Assembly: GCA_022495005.1 (NCBI GenBank)
Contig: JAGYXB010001062.1
Location: 1 to 64,000, forward strand
Length of the DNA: 64,000 nucleotides
Direction: 5' to 3'
Source of the DNA: Rhyacophila brunnea
Lineage: Eukaryota > Arthropoda > Insecta > Trichoptera > Rhyacophilidae
The first letter of the stretch is position 1. Each line of letters starts with the position of its first letter. Below the pieces are notes generated by a model. The model was not told the DNA's origin and did no database searches. It worked only from the letters and a program-made list of their open reading frames with translations. Positions 46,503 to 57,445 of this stretch are shown here, one piece after another. The position numbers were made by a program, and so were the translations under genes.

Positions 46503-46947
46503 CCGGTAGTCCCAGAAGTACCCGATCTGACGTATAGATAGCAGTTGTTGTTTGAAAATAATGACCATGATAGAAAGTACCAACCTTATAAAGTCTAAGT
46601 TTGAAGTTTGACGATGCTACGTTGTTCAGTAATTATTTGTCAGCCATCAACAGTGAACGCTCTCAGTGAATTTGTAAACATGGAAAAAATTGGTCATAGT
46701 TATGTGATACAATACTTTCATTTGAAAGGCTTTAGTTCCACCAATATCAAAGCGGCGCTAGATTCTACTCTGGGGGTGTCTGTTCCTTTGTTTACAACAG
46801 TGACATATTAGGTGGCTGCGTTTAAACGAGGCTGTACGAGCTGCCAAGGCGAACATCGCAGTGGTCGATCAAATGAGGTCCCCAGGTTTTTTTCCCAATT
46901 TTTTTGTGTTTTCTTTGTTAGGTCGGGTACTTCTGGGACTACCCTCG
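46503..46947 (+). mobile_element. mariner deletion derivative
   Basis: Termini CCGGTAGTCCCAGAAGTACC (left) and the complement CGAGGGTAGTCCCAGAAGTA (right) extend into CCCGA.CT.AC, and TA flanks both ends (46501-46502 and 46948-46949). Only 445 bp remain of a normal ~1.3 kb. The interior keeps the 5' end of the transposase gene and then jumps to the right terminus. It is a different mariner lineage from 43299-44590, because the termini differ. Confidence 0.85.
46608..46893 (+). pseudogene. mariner transposase N-terminal remnant
   Basis: From 46680: MEKIGHSYVIQYFHLKGFSS then TNIKAALDSTLGVSVPLFTT, a stop (TAG at 46809-46811), then AAFKRGCTSCQGEHRSGRSN and EVPR. This is the first helix-turn-helix and the RGRTSCQDEHRSGRPNEV-type segment of mariner transposases. 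The rest, including every catalytic Asp, has been deleted. An upstream ATG at 46608 extends the frame, but family members start at the MEK. Confidence 0.85.
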
Positions 46948-46973
46948 TATAATGTTATGTTCTTATGGCTATA

Positions 46974-47213
46974 TTAAGGGGGGACATGCTCAGCGTAGGT
47001 CAAAATGGAGCTTTTGTTCTATTTTCAAAGCATGATTCTGGACATACCTTAAACGTTATAGATAATCTATTTATATAATTTTGAAGCCATATTATCCTTT
47101 ATATTTGTTTTAAACATTTGATGACTGCATAAAGTATTTTTATTACATAACATAGTATTCTTTTAAACCTCTCGCTCTAATGTTATAGAATATAGTCATA
47201 TTTCAGTACGTCA
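46974..47213 (+). repeat. Family G dispersed 240-bp unit, copy 1
   Basis: TTAAGGGGGGACATGCTCAG through CAAAATGGAGCTTTTGTTCT to ATAGTCATATTTCAGTA is repeated at 57208-57445 with only about a dozen differences by eye. The TTAA start could be a piggyBac-type target site, but no opposite terminus was found. Confidence 0.85.
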
Positions 47214-47689
47214 TACATGTGCAGTGATGTTAAGATTTTTTACATTTATTAATTTTTAAACGCATTTATAAAACCATCAGTATAATTTATATTGACATTA
47301 TAATAGTGAAATATTTACGATAAAAAATCATATTGATAATCTCTGTGATCCCAGATTTGACAAGAATTGGGTATTTTATTATTCAAAAAATGGGCAAAAT
47401 TAACACATTTGAAGATAATTCTAAAGATACTCATTATAAGCTATGTCTTTGACCATTTAAGTGTGAAAAACATCTTACGAATAATGATTGCTTTATAATA
47501 ATTATTGACCTAAGAATAAGGTAGTGTTTTTTTTAAATACGCCATTTCTTTCGGCATTCCCCAGTGGTTAAGCTACAACATTTGGCCGTAGCAATAAATT
47601 GACAAACTATAATTGAAGTAGGGAGTAAAATGATGGCAACGCGCGTATTTGAACATGTACCGTTTAAAAAAAAATTCGATTAGGTACAA
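47214..47689. other. AT-rich stretch
   Basis: Nothing identified. Confidence 0.5.
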
Positions 47690-47878
47690 CTAAATTATTA
47701 ATATACACGTGCGTTACTATGGAAAATATTATGAATGTCAAAATGACATTTCAGTATTATATATATCAACTACAATTTTTTTTTTGATCGCTTAAACTAG
47801 TCAAGTCAAGTTTATATGATTCAACAGAAAATTTAAAAACGTTGTATATAAAAAGTTCTTTTTATCATGTAATTATTT
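47690..47878 (+). repeat. Family C dispersed element, 3' half
   Basis: Begins at ACAACTAAATTATTAATATA and ends with the hairpin and ATCATGTAATTATT. The 5' 250 bp is missing. Confidence 0.8.
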
Positions 47879-48125
47879 TGTATCCTTGACAGCACAGGCA
47901 GCCATATAAACGGCGTAGGAGATAAGTTGCAACTAATTATACGCATGACTGCATTAAGTTTTGTGTCGATATTGCTTCATTGATAAAATAATTATTTCAT
48001 TGAGAAAAATTGACTTAGGTAATATCATTTTTTGATCGGCCCTTGAAGTTTATAAATATAGGTATAAAGATGCATCCGTATCAGCTGAAATGATTAAGTT
48101 ACGAATGTCGAGGAACGGTGAGTTA

Positions 48126-48262
48126 AAAAAGTAAAAAATGGCATACTCTGGCCACATAATACGGCATCTCGAATTATATCAAATTCTGCACTTTATCATC
48201 CAAGGGCCCTGTTAGAAGAATAATATCTTAGTTCAAGAATCTAGGCGATTGATTTTAGAGCA
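48126..48262 (+). pseudogene. LINE C-terminal scrap
   Basis: One frame reads KMAYSGHIIRHLELYQILHF then IIQGPC, a stop, and KNNILVQESRR. The pattern K..Y.GH..R......L.FIIQGK is the C-terminal region of LINE polyproteins. Broken and short. Confidence 0.5.
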
Positions 48263-49586
48263 GCACTCCATCCCTATTTAAAACAGTGACAAACAAGAAA
48301 CATAAGTACACAATGGTCGCGCGATGTTTATTAACCCCTATGATGGGCCAGAAAGAGAACATTTATTACATACCTATAGCAGAAAAAAAACTTACTTAAA
48401 CGTATATGTTTGTAACTGATAGACCATTATCTTTATAACTCTTCAAGAATAGTTTATAATTGATAACTATCAAATGAAACCAATACTATTTCATCGTAAA
48501 AGATAGACTTAGTTATTTTGTAATGTTAATTGTAGAGAAAATGATACCGAAAACGAAAATCCAAAACAGAGCATGGACTTCTATAACAATAATTATATAG
48601 GTGAGTCTTTTTTGTACTCCCTAATTTTCTCATCACCAGCCGTCACTGTTTTTTAAGTCGTTCAACACACCAGATTAGGTCGACTATATTCCACATTCAT
48701 CAAGGTTTGAAAGGCTGTAAATTTAAAAAGCTCATATTTTTTTGTTTGGTATACGCCAGCATTAAATCAATAAATGTATGACGAATGATCATAGTAAAAA
48801 ATTCACTTTTATATTAGTTTACTGTTAATAATATCAAAGTGACATTTGCCAAAGCTTAAAAAAATACATTGACAAAATTTAAACGCTTTTCTCCGCCGCT
48901 TCGCTACGCTGTGTACTTAACTTCAATGAGGACATCGGAGAATTATAAAGCAGCCACCAGACCAAGATCATTACATGCGTCACGTCTTGTTGACGTTTCA
49001 ACAAAATAAATGACGATTTACGTACATCGTCAATGTTAAGCGTAGATAACCCGAACATTTTTGAAATTATAACTTCTTTCATAATCACTACTAGCACCGA
49101 ATATGCGTCAAAACGTCTCTACTAACCTCCGCATGCTACCAGATCCCTCCACCGCCTTATTCTCAGAGATGATGCTTCTCTCACTAGACAGTCTAGTCTG
49201 GTATATTGAAAATGAGCTTCTTGTGTGGTTTGGAGTAAATTATCCTTGAGAAGTAACCTGCACAACGAAGTCGCTCTACTTGTACATACGACAAAACATA
49301 TCGTCACCTAAATACTATAACCAGATAACTTGATTTTCACTGTTTTTGAGATAGCTATTGAATATGATTCTACATTTCCTTCCAAAATGGTAAAACTAGG
49401 TAAGTCAGAAGTTAATGGGAACTGCATTAATTTTGTGTTTGAAAATATTAAATAACTTTAAAACCATAAATGCATTAACTAATCTAAAGTATCTACAATA
49501 TTTTTTCTCATAATTGAACATTATTTAATTGCTTCCAATTAGACAAGCACAATTTTCCATTTGTATTGTAAATAATAATTATAATC
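48263..49586. other. Unassigned region
   Basis: Minus frames at 48879-49097 and 49122-49307 lie in a less AT-rich patch, but no domain is evident. Confidence 0.45.
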
Positions 49587-50252
49587 TAGGGGTCGTATGC
49601 ATGTGGTTCCCAAATATTTTATAAGCTAAATACTGCTCGTTTGCATGCATGAGTACAAATATGTACTCCGTTGTTTAGTGATGTGACGAATGTGGCATCA
49701 TTATGTGTCATGGCGTCCATATAATGGCAAACTTATAAAATTACATTCCCCGATCACTAATTTACAATTTTGAAATTGTAAACGTATCTGAAAGTGTGCG
49801 AACGGTACTATATAAATTTGATAATTATAATTGAATAATTATTATGAACTTTAAATAATTTATCTGTTATTTTATCACATTTATTCTACTGTTCGAAAGG
49901 ATAGAGTATTCCCAGTAAATATTTCCATATGGCAACACATACAGTTTTTGCCGGTAACGCTTCTTGACATTTCTAATTGATCCGATTGATCGCTTCAAGT
50001 TATCTCATAATAATTTAAATAATGAATCTATCAATGGCATCAATCCAGCAACAAAATAAATGTCTGCTGCATAAATGTTAATATACGTGTTTGCTGTACG
50101 GAATCCATTATTAAAGTGACAGATGAAACAGCCATTTTGAAATACGTGTGACGTCAGATTGCCTAGGTCACAAACAGTGCTATACGGTATATGGTGGAAA
50201 ATCGGTTAAATAGCTTATAAAGAATTTGGGAATCTCATACATACGGCCCCAG
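49587..50252. mobile_element. Non-autonomous element with ~45-bp inverted termini
   Basis: Left AGGGGTCGTATGCATGTGGT, TCCCAAAT and TTATAAGCTA. Right is the complement of GGGGCCGTATGTATGAGATT, CCCAAAT and TTATAAGCTA. The 665-bp interior has no long frame. GGGGYC termini suggest hAT, but the outermost bases disagree between ends and I see no target duplication. Confidence 0.65.
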
Positions 50253-52570
50253 GCTTATGTTAATCAAGTTATGTTTAAATTTCATTTTCCCAACAATGAA
50301 CAAATCAGAGTCATCTAGTTGTAGTATTAATTGAGGTGGCGATATGTATATATATATATATATATCGCGTATTATAATTCGTGGTTGAAAATGTCTTCAT
50401 CTTTAGAAAAAATAGATTGATTTGTCTCAAAGCACTCGCTTTGTACGTAAATGATAATCCTGATACGAGGATAGGTTTTGATCTAGAAAAAGTCGTGACT
50501 GTCACAATGCAAGTGCAGATAATTTCACATTTTTCAGACGATTCGAATTAAAAACCCTGCTGCGTGAGGGCAGTAATAGTGATTTAATAGAAGAAGTAAC
50601 CCACCAGATTCAAGAGAGTGAAAAGCAAGAATCCCTTGACGATCCATCAGTCCTACATAATACTATCCTGTCTGACTGTCTGGTTATTTCGTCAAGATCT
50701 CAATAGCGCTTCTCGTTTGTTGCGCTAACGGAAAATCAATATAACATTACGGAGACTTAATAGGTGATGGAGGAAATGCATATATTATCTTACTCTTCTT
50801 CTTGGCGCGGTAATCTTATATAGAGTCCTCTATCATCTACCTTCATACATATCTATTTAACGCCGCTTACTCCAGTTTTGTGTGGTGAAAGTCTTTATAT
50901 CCAACTCGACACTATTTCTCTATCTTGTACCAGATCGACCAGGGCTTTATTTCCCTTCCGAGTTACCAATTGTCAGCATTCTTTATTTTCTTTTACCATG
51001 CACCTTAGGTTTTCAAATCAATTATGAATGTTGGTGATTGATTGTGTTACTTATCAATCTATTCGCATGGTGCCCATTAAAAAAATCTTAACCCATTGAG
51101 TCATTACTGTGAATCAAATACGCATTATAAAAACAAATTTGCTTTTTTCCAGGTTCCACTAATGTCGAACAAGAACTTTTTTCCATGTATTAAAATTGTG
51201 AACTAGCAAGCCCCTCCTAGGCAGTTAATCGCGTTACCGTTTTCAAATGAGGAACGCCTCCTAATTTATAATTTCATTTTACGCTTCCGTGGTGTATGGA
51301 TCTATCAATCTAGGCAATCTGATGATTTTTATAATAAAAATTTGTATACAACGATCAGAAGTGATGTTATAATTATTATTAGTAAACTTTTGGTTTATTG
51401 CGAAGAAGAAAAAGAGTTCCATCTAAAAAGAGAGCCGATACACTATTTAAACACGCATTGCCGCCATGGCAGGTACGTCACTGAGAAGTTTTCTATATGC
51501 GATTACAGCGACTTCCTGTTATCGACGAGATCTTGTTGTTGAACAGTACCAGACGGTGGTGCGTAATTTGAAGTAGCGAACTTGAAATCAAATATAATTT
51601 GAAACACGTTATGTAATGTAAACGCAAAAATTTAAAGCGACCCTCGTGCTATTAGTTCGAAGACAAAGTTTACCGATCTTTTCGTAGAAATAATAGCACC
51701 CCCACCCCGTCAAAAACGTGCTTTACAATCGCGTGGTAGGTTATGGCGCTGACACGTGACCATGCGTCAGCATTATCGAGTCGAGTTTTGTAAGAGGATC
51801 GTCATTTCGAGCATTTGCGGACAATGGATCATGTCTGGAGGAAGAGGGGGGAGGTTTCCTTAACAAACATTATCCGGCAAAAAGGGGATGTTTAAAAAGA
51901 AAAGCCTATCCGGTTTTTATCTCGCGTAGTCTAGCGTAACATTTTTTTTTTGTTTACATTTTATTTTTTTAATTTCAGAAAATTGATCGCTGTAAGTTGC
52001 TTACTTCTTACATTTTTTTAAAAACATTTAAATACTTACGTTATATTAATAACTATGTGGAAAGCTCATCACATAAATTCTTAAAAATTAATACTATATC
52101 GACTTAGAAAGGAAAAAATATTTCTATACTAATAATTGATTCTTTACTTAGTACGTAGTAACGTTTTCCTTTCTTTTGTTGTATTAAATTACTATATTCT
52201 ACTTGTCGTGCCATCCCCTAGCGGAGGTCAACCAATATCAGGGCGATCTTAGTCTTATCGCCTGCTATCTGGAACAGTTCAGTGAAGTTGCACTCGCACT
52301 AATCACTTAGGTTTTTAAAGCACAAAATGTGGCATCGTCCTTTGTTACGCTTACCGTTGATCTTTCATTGGATGGCAAGTTGGGAATTTATGTACTTTTG
52401 TCCTCTCATAATATGGTTGAATTACTATAGTTTTCTAGTTTCGATACAGCGCAGAACTTCTCGGTTCCTTTCCATTCGATTGAGAACTCAACATTTGTCA
52501 CCCATTCAGTACAAGGAATTTTAAGTATGCTACAGTCACATTTTTAAAGCCTCAACTCTCTGTGAAATCC
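50253..52570. other. Long unassigned region
   Basis: (TA)n at 50347-50364. 51640-51920 is a unique GC-richer stretch (TAGCACCCCCACCCCGTC, GGAGGAAGAGGGGGGAGG) and may include a host conserved element. No frame over 66 codons. Confidence 0.45.
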
Positions 52571-52584
52571 TTTGGTTTATCATC

Positions 52585-53154
52585 TCATCATCATCGGGGG
52601 CGTGATAACCCGGTGTGGGTTCTGGCCTCCTCCAACAGCTCCCTCCACCTGTCCCTATCCAGTGTGGCCGCTTTCCAATTCCGTACCTCCAGAATACAGC
52701 AGTCACTGGCAGCTTCATCCAACCAGCGAAGCTTTGGCCTGCCTTTTCTTCTACGCCCTATTGGATTGCTGGACATCACTCTATTTGCCGGTTCATTGTC
52801 ATTCATACGGTGCACATGACCTAGCCATCGCAGTCTCCCAATCTTCATTGATTGAACTGCGCTGCAATCGTCGTACAGCCTGTAGAGCTCAGCATTATAT
52901 CTTCTCCTCCAATTGGTGCTGTCCCTGATGGGTCCATATATACGGCGGAGAATTTTTCTTTGAAAAATGTTCAGGGCTCGTTCATTTCGCAGAGTTAATG
53001 TCCAAGTTTCCGATGCGTAGGTGAGCACTGGCTTTGCAAGTGTATGGTAAAGAGTGCTTTTAGTTTGGTGAGATAATATGCGGGACTTAAAATGTCTTAA
53101 CAGGCCAAAGTAGCATTTATTCGCAGACATGATTCTCTTGTTGATTTCTTCTGT
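52585..53154 (-). mobile_element. RTE-like LINE 3' end with 14-bp target duplication
   Basis: Minus frame 53130-52591 (179 codons) is open: HFKSRILSHQTKSTLYHTLA, KPVLTYASETWTLTLRNERA, ERKILRRIYGP, RRRYNAELYRLYDDCSAVQ, RWLGHVHRMNDNEPA, GRRRKGRPKLRWLDEAASD and ARTHTGLSRPR. This is the segment after the palm of an endonuclease-reverse transcriptase, without endonuclease or YADD. A (GAT)n tail lies at the low-coordinate end. TTTGGTTTATCATC flanks both sides exactly (52571-52584 and 53155-53168). The frame still open and the perfect duplication argue for a recent insertion. A start codon within the fragment need not be real. Confidence 0.92.
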
Positions 53155-53239
53155 TTTGGTTTATCATCAATTACTATATAAATAAGAATGAACTGCATTT
53201 TATGTCAGTGTGTTGTACGAGTGCGAGTGCGCACAGTGT

Positions 53240-53268
53240 CTGAAGATGCCGAAAGTCGAAACCGGATG
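53240..53268 (+). ncRNA. Hammerhead-like motif, third copy (degraded)
   Basis: CTGAAGATGCC-GAAA-GTCGAAACCGGA keeps the core but the cleavage-site GTC side is lost. Flanks (TGTCAGTGTGT upstream, AAATTTAAATAG downstream) match the 37231-37743 arms only loosely. Confidence 0.35.
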
Positions 53269-53512
53269 GTAAAAAAATGACTCATGGAAATTTAAATAGT
53301 GCAAAACTTAAATCAATTAAAATCTAAATTTTTGTTTATTATTACAAACATTACACTGGCATCAATTATTAATAAGCGTGCCTTATATAAAATGATAAAA
53401 AATATTACATAAAGTCTCCATATGAAGTTGGTTCCTAATTATACCACTACTTTTTTCCACTATAAAGGCAAATGTATTGCGTACATATTATGTAAAAGTA
53501 TTATTTCTATAA

Positions 53513-53738
53513 CGCCCACGATGGCCGCGCGGATTAAGCGTGGGTCTATAACGTTCTGGGTCCCAGGTTCGAGCCATGGATATGGCAAGTGCACGTCATG
53601 TTGTCAGAGTATGGACCTAATAGATTGAGTAAGTGGCTAACATCCATTTCTTGTAAAAACAAAATCTGTTAATACAAAAAACTCCACTCTACGGGGGCCT
53701 ATATTATGATCTTATTAGGATCGGACATGGTAAAAAAA
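53513..53738 (+). mobile_element. tRNA-headed SINE (family B)
   Basis: Complete order of blocks from CGCCCACGATGGCCGCGCGG through GGTTCGAGCC to CTTATTAGGATCGGACATGG. The TTTTTCAATTTATGT block is deleted. Confidence 0.88.
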
Positions 53739-54126
53739 ATATGTTTATATAATTAAGAATTAATAAAGTCATACACATATTAAGAGATTGTCGTCAACAA
53801 ACTTTCAATAATTGATATTTATCATACATTGCAAATTCTTTATTGTTTTAAGGAATCACTATAAATCATAATTTTCATATGTAATTTAATAAATAATTAT
53901 TTTTCAATGTATAGCAAATGACATAAATGGTATTTACATTTATTTTGTTCATCTGTGGCTTCAAAATAATGTTGTTAAAATTGAAACTGCGCATTTCAGT
54001 ATTCAATTCAATTTTGGAAAATGTAAAATTATATATACATATATGACGTAATATGAAAGAGAGGAAACTGAATATTTTTAAAAATATGACTAAAAATTAT
54101 TCAACATGTACAAGGCTATACATCAG
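53739..54126. other. AT-rich stretch
   Basis: Nothing identified. Confidence 0.5.
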
Positions 54127-54453
54127 CTGGGGCACGGTCGTGATTACGCGACGCGAAGATTGTGCAAACGACGCGTGCAGAACAAAACATAATATGTCAT
54201 AAAAAGTCAACATGCGTCCATTTACTGTTATGTTTATTGTTCTATTAGTAATAATTATAATATATTTAATGACATGTTTTCTTTTTCACGTAAATGGGTA
54301 ACGTTTTTTATACATCTTTACACGATTTAAGAATTAATTCGCCCATTGCCATCACAAAATAAATTGACGTGTTCACAGCACGACTTTTGCTCTCCGATTG
54401 TCAGCGAGTCCAAAATTTTGTCGCACCTATAGTATCACTGAAGTATGCTCTTA
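54127..54453 (-). mobile_element. hAT-like element, internal fragment of the long form
   Basis: Parallels 2470-2845: GATTGTGCAAACGACGCGTG, ACATGCGTCCATTTA, TGGGTAACGTTTTT, TTTACACGATTTAAGAATTA, CAGCGAGTCCAAAATTTTGT and CGCACCTATAGT. The terminal repeat is missing beyond TGCTCTTAA. Confidence 0.7.
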
Positions 54454-54573
54454 ATAATAATTTAGTATTATAATAATTTGTTACATATTGTTAGCTATAT
54501 TTGGGGCGCTCTCCGAAAACAAGCCGGAACGGTTTTTAGTGCCCAAATAAGCGAAGTTAGGTGCAACATTAAG

Positions 54574-55429
54574 CCAACATAAGAGGATGGGTAGATAACA
54601 ATACAACGCAGATGTGCGCTTATGCTGACGACATAGTAATTACAAGCAGATCCAAACAGAGGATGATCGACCATGGTGGCACTATGAAAATAAAAGCAGA
54701 AAATGCTGGGCTGCATATAAACCAGTCAAAAACTTAGTATATGGTCAGCACACGCGATCAGGTACCGCAGCAGAATATAGACATAGAACAGCATGCATAT
54801 GAAGGGGTGGACTAGTTCACGTATCTCGGATCCAGCCTAAATACCTAAAATAAGACAGCAGAGGAGATAAAAATCCGCCTTATCTCCGGGAATAAATGCT
54901 GGCATGCCTGCAAGTGACTGGTGGGGTCGAAAATTCTAGGCCGAAGAAGTAAACTTCTAATATATAAAACAATTATAAGGCCAGTGGTCATTTATGGCTG
55001 TGAGACTTGGTGCTTAACTCAAAACGAGGAAAACAAATTAGCTGTCTTCGAGCGCAAAATACTCCGCAAAATCTTTGGACCCACGTTGGAAAATGGGAAC
55101 TACAGAATAAAAATGAACCATGAGTTGGAAGAGCTGATTGAACAGCAAACAATCAAAAGATACTGTAAGTCCCAAAGACTACAATGGGCAGGACATGTGG
55201 AGAGAATACCTGAAGTTAGAGCGCCAAGGATCATGACAAAGTGGCTACCCCAACGGAAGAGACCCAGAGGCCGTCCAAGAAGAAGATGGGCTGACGCCGT
55301 AGAAGTAGACTGGCTTCATATAGGAAGACCCGGTAACTGAAGAAGTGTAGCGAGAGACCGGAGTGAGTGGAGAGCGGTTGTGGAGGAGGCCAAATCCCAC
55401 CCCGGGATGTAGCGCCGTGGAAGAAGAAG
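54574..55429 (+). mobile_element. LINE 3' half with YADD motif and 15-bp target duplication
   Basis: AGGTGCAACATTAAG flanks the element exactly (54559-54573 and 55430-55444), the mark of target-primed insertion, and a (GAA)n tail precedes the right copy. The reading frame shows the reverse transcriptase catalytic box MCAYADDIVITSRSKQRM (YADD at 54621-54632), then stops, TAEEIKIRLISGNKCWHACK, and an open 139-codon stretch (54921-55340) with IRPVVIYGCETWCLTQNEEN, FERKILRKIFGP, RLQWAGHVERIPE and RPRGRPRRRWADAVEVDW. It resembles RTE-type endonuclease-reverse transcriptases. The endonuclease half is missing and the palm has in-frame stops, so it is dead. Confidence 0.92.
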
Positions 55430-55444
55430 AGGTGCAACATTAAG

Positions 55445-55913
55445 TTGTGCGATCGACTGAAGTCCAATTTTTGAAATAAGCAGTATCATAGAATATGAAA
55501 ACTTGCTTGAAAACGTAAAATAGGTTGAAAAGTAAGCATGGTGCTTCGGACGGTATCCGATAATGCCACGTAAATATTGGGCAAACATTTATGATCGCGT
55601 AATAGTTTGCATTATATTTTAGTCTATAGACATGACAGCTAAAGTTAACATGTAAACAAGAAAATAACCCAAAACATGGTAATGATATTATCATATTTAT
55701 CAGTCAGTGTATATAGAAATAGCTAAAATTGAAATTGAAAATAATAAATCTCTGTATTGCTGAATGGTACAAACCAAACGTGTCAGAAATATCAACCAAA
55801 TAAGACCTCTAGAGTAAATAAGAGGCTCTAGTATGTCGCTGGCGATCGTCCATTTAAATTTTCTGATATATCGAAAACAGATTGAATGTTAGACCGCTTA
55901 ACGTCTTTTTTTC
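55445..55913. other. Unassigned stretch
   Basis: Overlapping minus-strand frames near 55231-55694 belong partly to the LINE's other strand. Nothing real seen. Confidence 0.5.
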
Positions 55914-56151
55914 CGACGATGTCCGATCCTAATAGGATCATAATATGGGCCTCCACGGAGTAGAGGTTTATATAAACAAATTTTGTTTTTTACGAGAAAT
56001 GGATGTCAGCCACTTGCTCAACCTATTAGGTCCATATACTGACTCACACACAAATTGAAAAACAATATGTGTACTTGCCAGACCCAGGATTCGAACCTGG
56101 GACTCACGGCGTGATAGTCCAACGCTTAAGCCGCGCGGCCACCGTGGGTGT
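55914..56151 (-). mobile_element. tRNA-headed SINE (family B), full copy
   Basis: Plus strand opens CGACGATGTCCGATCC and closes with CCGCGCGGCCACCGTGGGTG. The B box CAGGATTCGAACCTGG is intact and the A box GGCCGCGCGGCTTAAG is present on the minus strand. One of the best preserved copies. Confidence 0.9.
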
Positions 56152-56567
56152 ACCTAAGTATTTGTGAACAAGTTTCGATACTAAGTATTTTTTATACTGG
56201 TAGTAAGTATACTTAGTCTTCAAAATCGATCAGTTTTCCCATCTCTAATTCCTATGCTATAAAACATGGTGTGTCCAATATTGTTCAAAGAATTTTGACT
56301 ATGAAGAGAAAGAACTTTATATTATGTTATTTATGCTACTACATTAAAAATAATTTAGCGAACGCATGACGCATGGTTAAGTTGTAAACAACATTTAAAT
56401 TTATGAAATAATATCTTTGATATTGTTGCATAAAAAATATATAATTTAAGTTTGTTATTTCTCTTTTAACCTTAAATAATTCTAATATTATAAATAAGAA
56501 TATCTCAAAATATAGAGAATGGACAAACAACTTCTCTGAATTATTAACCTATCGACATATTATTTTA
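56152..56567. other. AT-rich stretch
   Basis: No feature identified. Confidence 0.5.
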
Positions 56568-56888
56568 TTAAGACTTTTCTACATAGAAAAAGATTTCTTC
56601 AACGTCTTTGACCATTGCGCTGGCAATGCCGGCGTCCCGACGTCCACGGGGTGGCGTAATAATTGCCAAAGGAGCTTCTCGGCGATAAAATTCGGCGGAA
56701 AACTCTTTCAGGCGTCTCCACAAGGAGAACGTGGCCTGCGTGATACGATTCGCTAAGGCTTCGGCGATGTTTAATCGTGTGTTGCCTACGCGTGATTCTT
56801 TGTTTATTGCTTGTATAATAAAGCCACGAGATACGTGTTTGGGAAAAAAATATTCTGCGACAGTACACCGCGCCAAGATTTTACACAC
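56568..56888 (-). CDS. Candidate host exon or small ORF, unknown protein
   Basis: An open frame of 106 codons in a patch close to half GC, set in much more AT-rich DNA. Many codons end in C or G (GCC, ATC, CGC, ACG), unlike the random frames elsewhere. The middle, NIAEALANRITQATFSLWRR, is followed by LKEFSAEFYRREAPLAIITP and a basic PRGRRDAG segment, then a C-terminal acidic/aromatic end (VKDVEEIFFYVEKS). It predicts a soluble, charged, largely helical protein without signal peptide or membrane segment. I do not recognise the family. If it is an exon, an acceptor site might lie after the pyrimidine run near 56848 or after the CAAG near 56812, so the ATG at 56888 may not be the start. It could also be part of an unrecognised mobile element. 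Confidence 0.35.
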   Translation of the reverse strand: MCKILARCTVAEYFFPKHVSRGFIIQAINKESRVGNTRLNIAEALANRITQATFSLWRRLKEFSAEFYRREAPLAIITPPRGRRDAGIASAMVKDVEEIFFYVEKS

Positions 56889-57207
56889 AGAGTTGATTGT
56901 ATAAACAATGCCTCAGTAACGACACTAACACATCAAAACTGTAATTATTACACCAAATTACACCAAATAAATATATCGTCGTCAAGCTGTTAAAATATCC
57001 GACGTGAAAATTTTGTAAAAATGGTTTTTTTAATATTCTCTGTTCATTTATTATATTACACTTGAGTTAGTTAGAAGAAAAAGGGCTTCTAATAGACAAC
57101 AGCGCCTCAAAAACTGGTAATATACGTTTAACCCCCTTAAAACTGTGTAATTGTTTTTATCCGCATATCTCAATGGAGAGAAACCTTTTCATTTGTAATC
57201 TACTCAC
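56889..57207. other. Unassigned stretch upstream of the candidate exon
   Basis: AT-rich. I see no clear promoter or further exon. Confidence 0.45.
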
Positions 57208-57445
57208 TTAAGGGGGGACATGCTCAGCGTAGGTCAAAATTGAGCTTTTGTTCTATTTTCAAAGTATGATCTAGGACATACCTTAAACGTTGTAGATAAT
57301 CTATTTATATAATTTTGAAGCCTTATTATCCTTTATATTTATATTAAACATTTGATGACTGCATAAAGTATTTTTATTACATAAAATAGTATTCTTTTAA
57401 ACCTCTTGCTCTAATGTTATAGAATATAGTCATATTTCAGTATGT
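57208..57445 (+). repeat. Family G dispersed 240-bp unit, copy 2
   Basis: Partner of 46974-47213 in the same orientation. Differences are scattered substitutions (CATGATTCTGGAC against TATGATCTAGGAC, CTCTCGCTC against CTCTTGCTC). Confidence 0.85.

Noticed and set aside
52572..52928. 118-codon plus-strand open frame
   Set aside because: Opposite-strand shadow of the RTE-like reverse transcriptase fragment.
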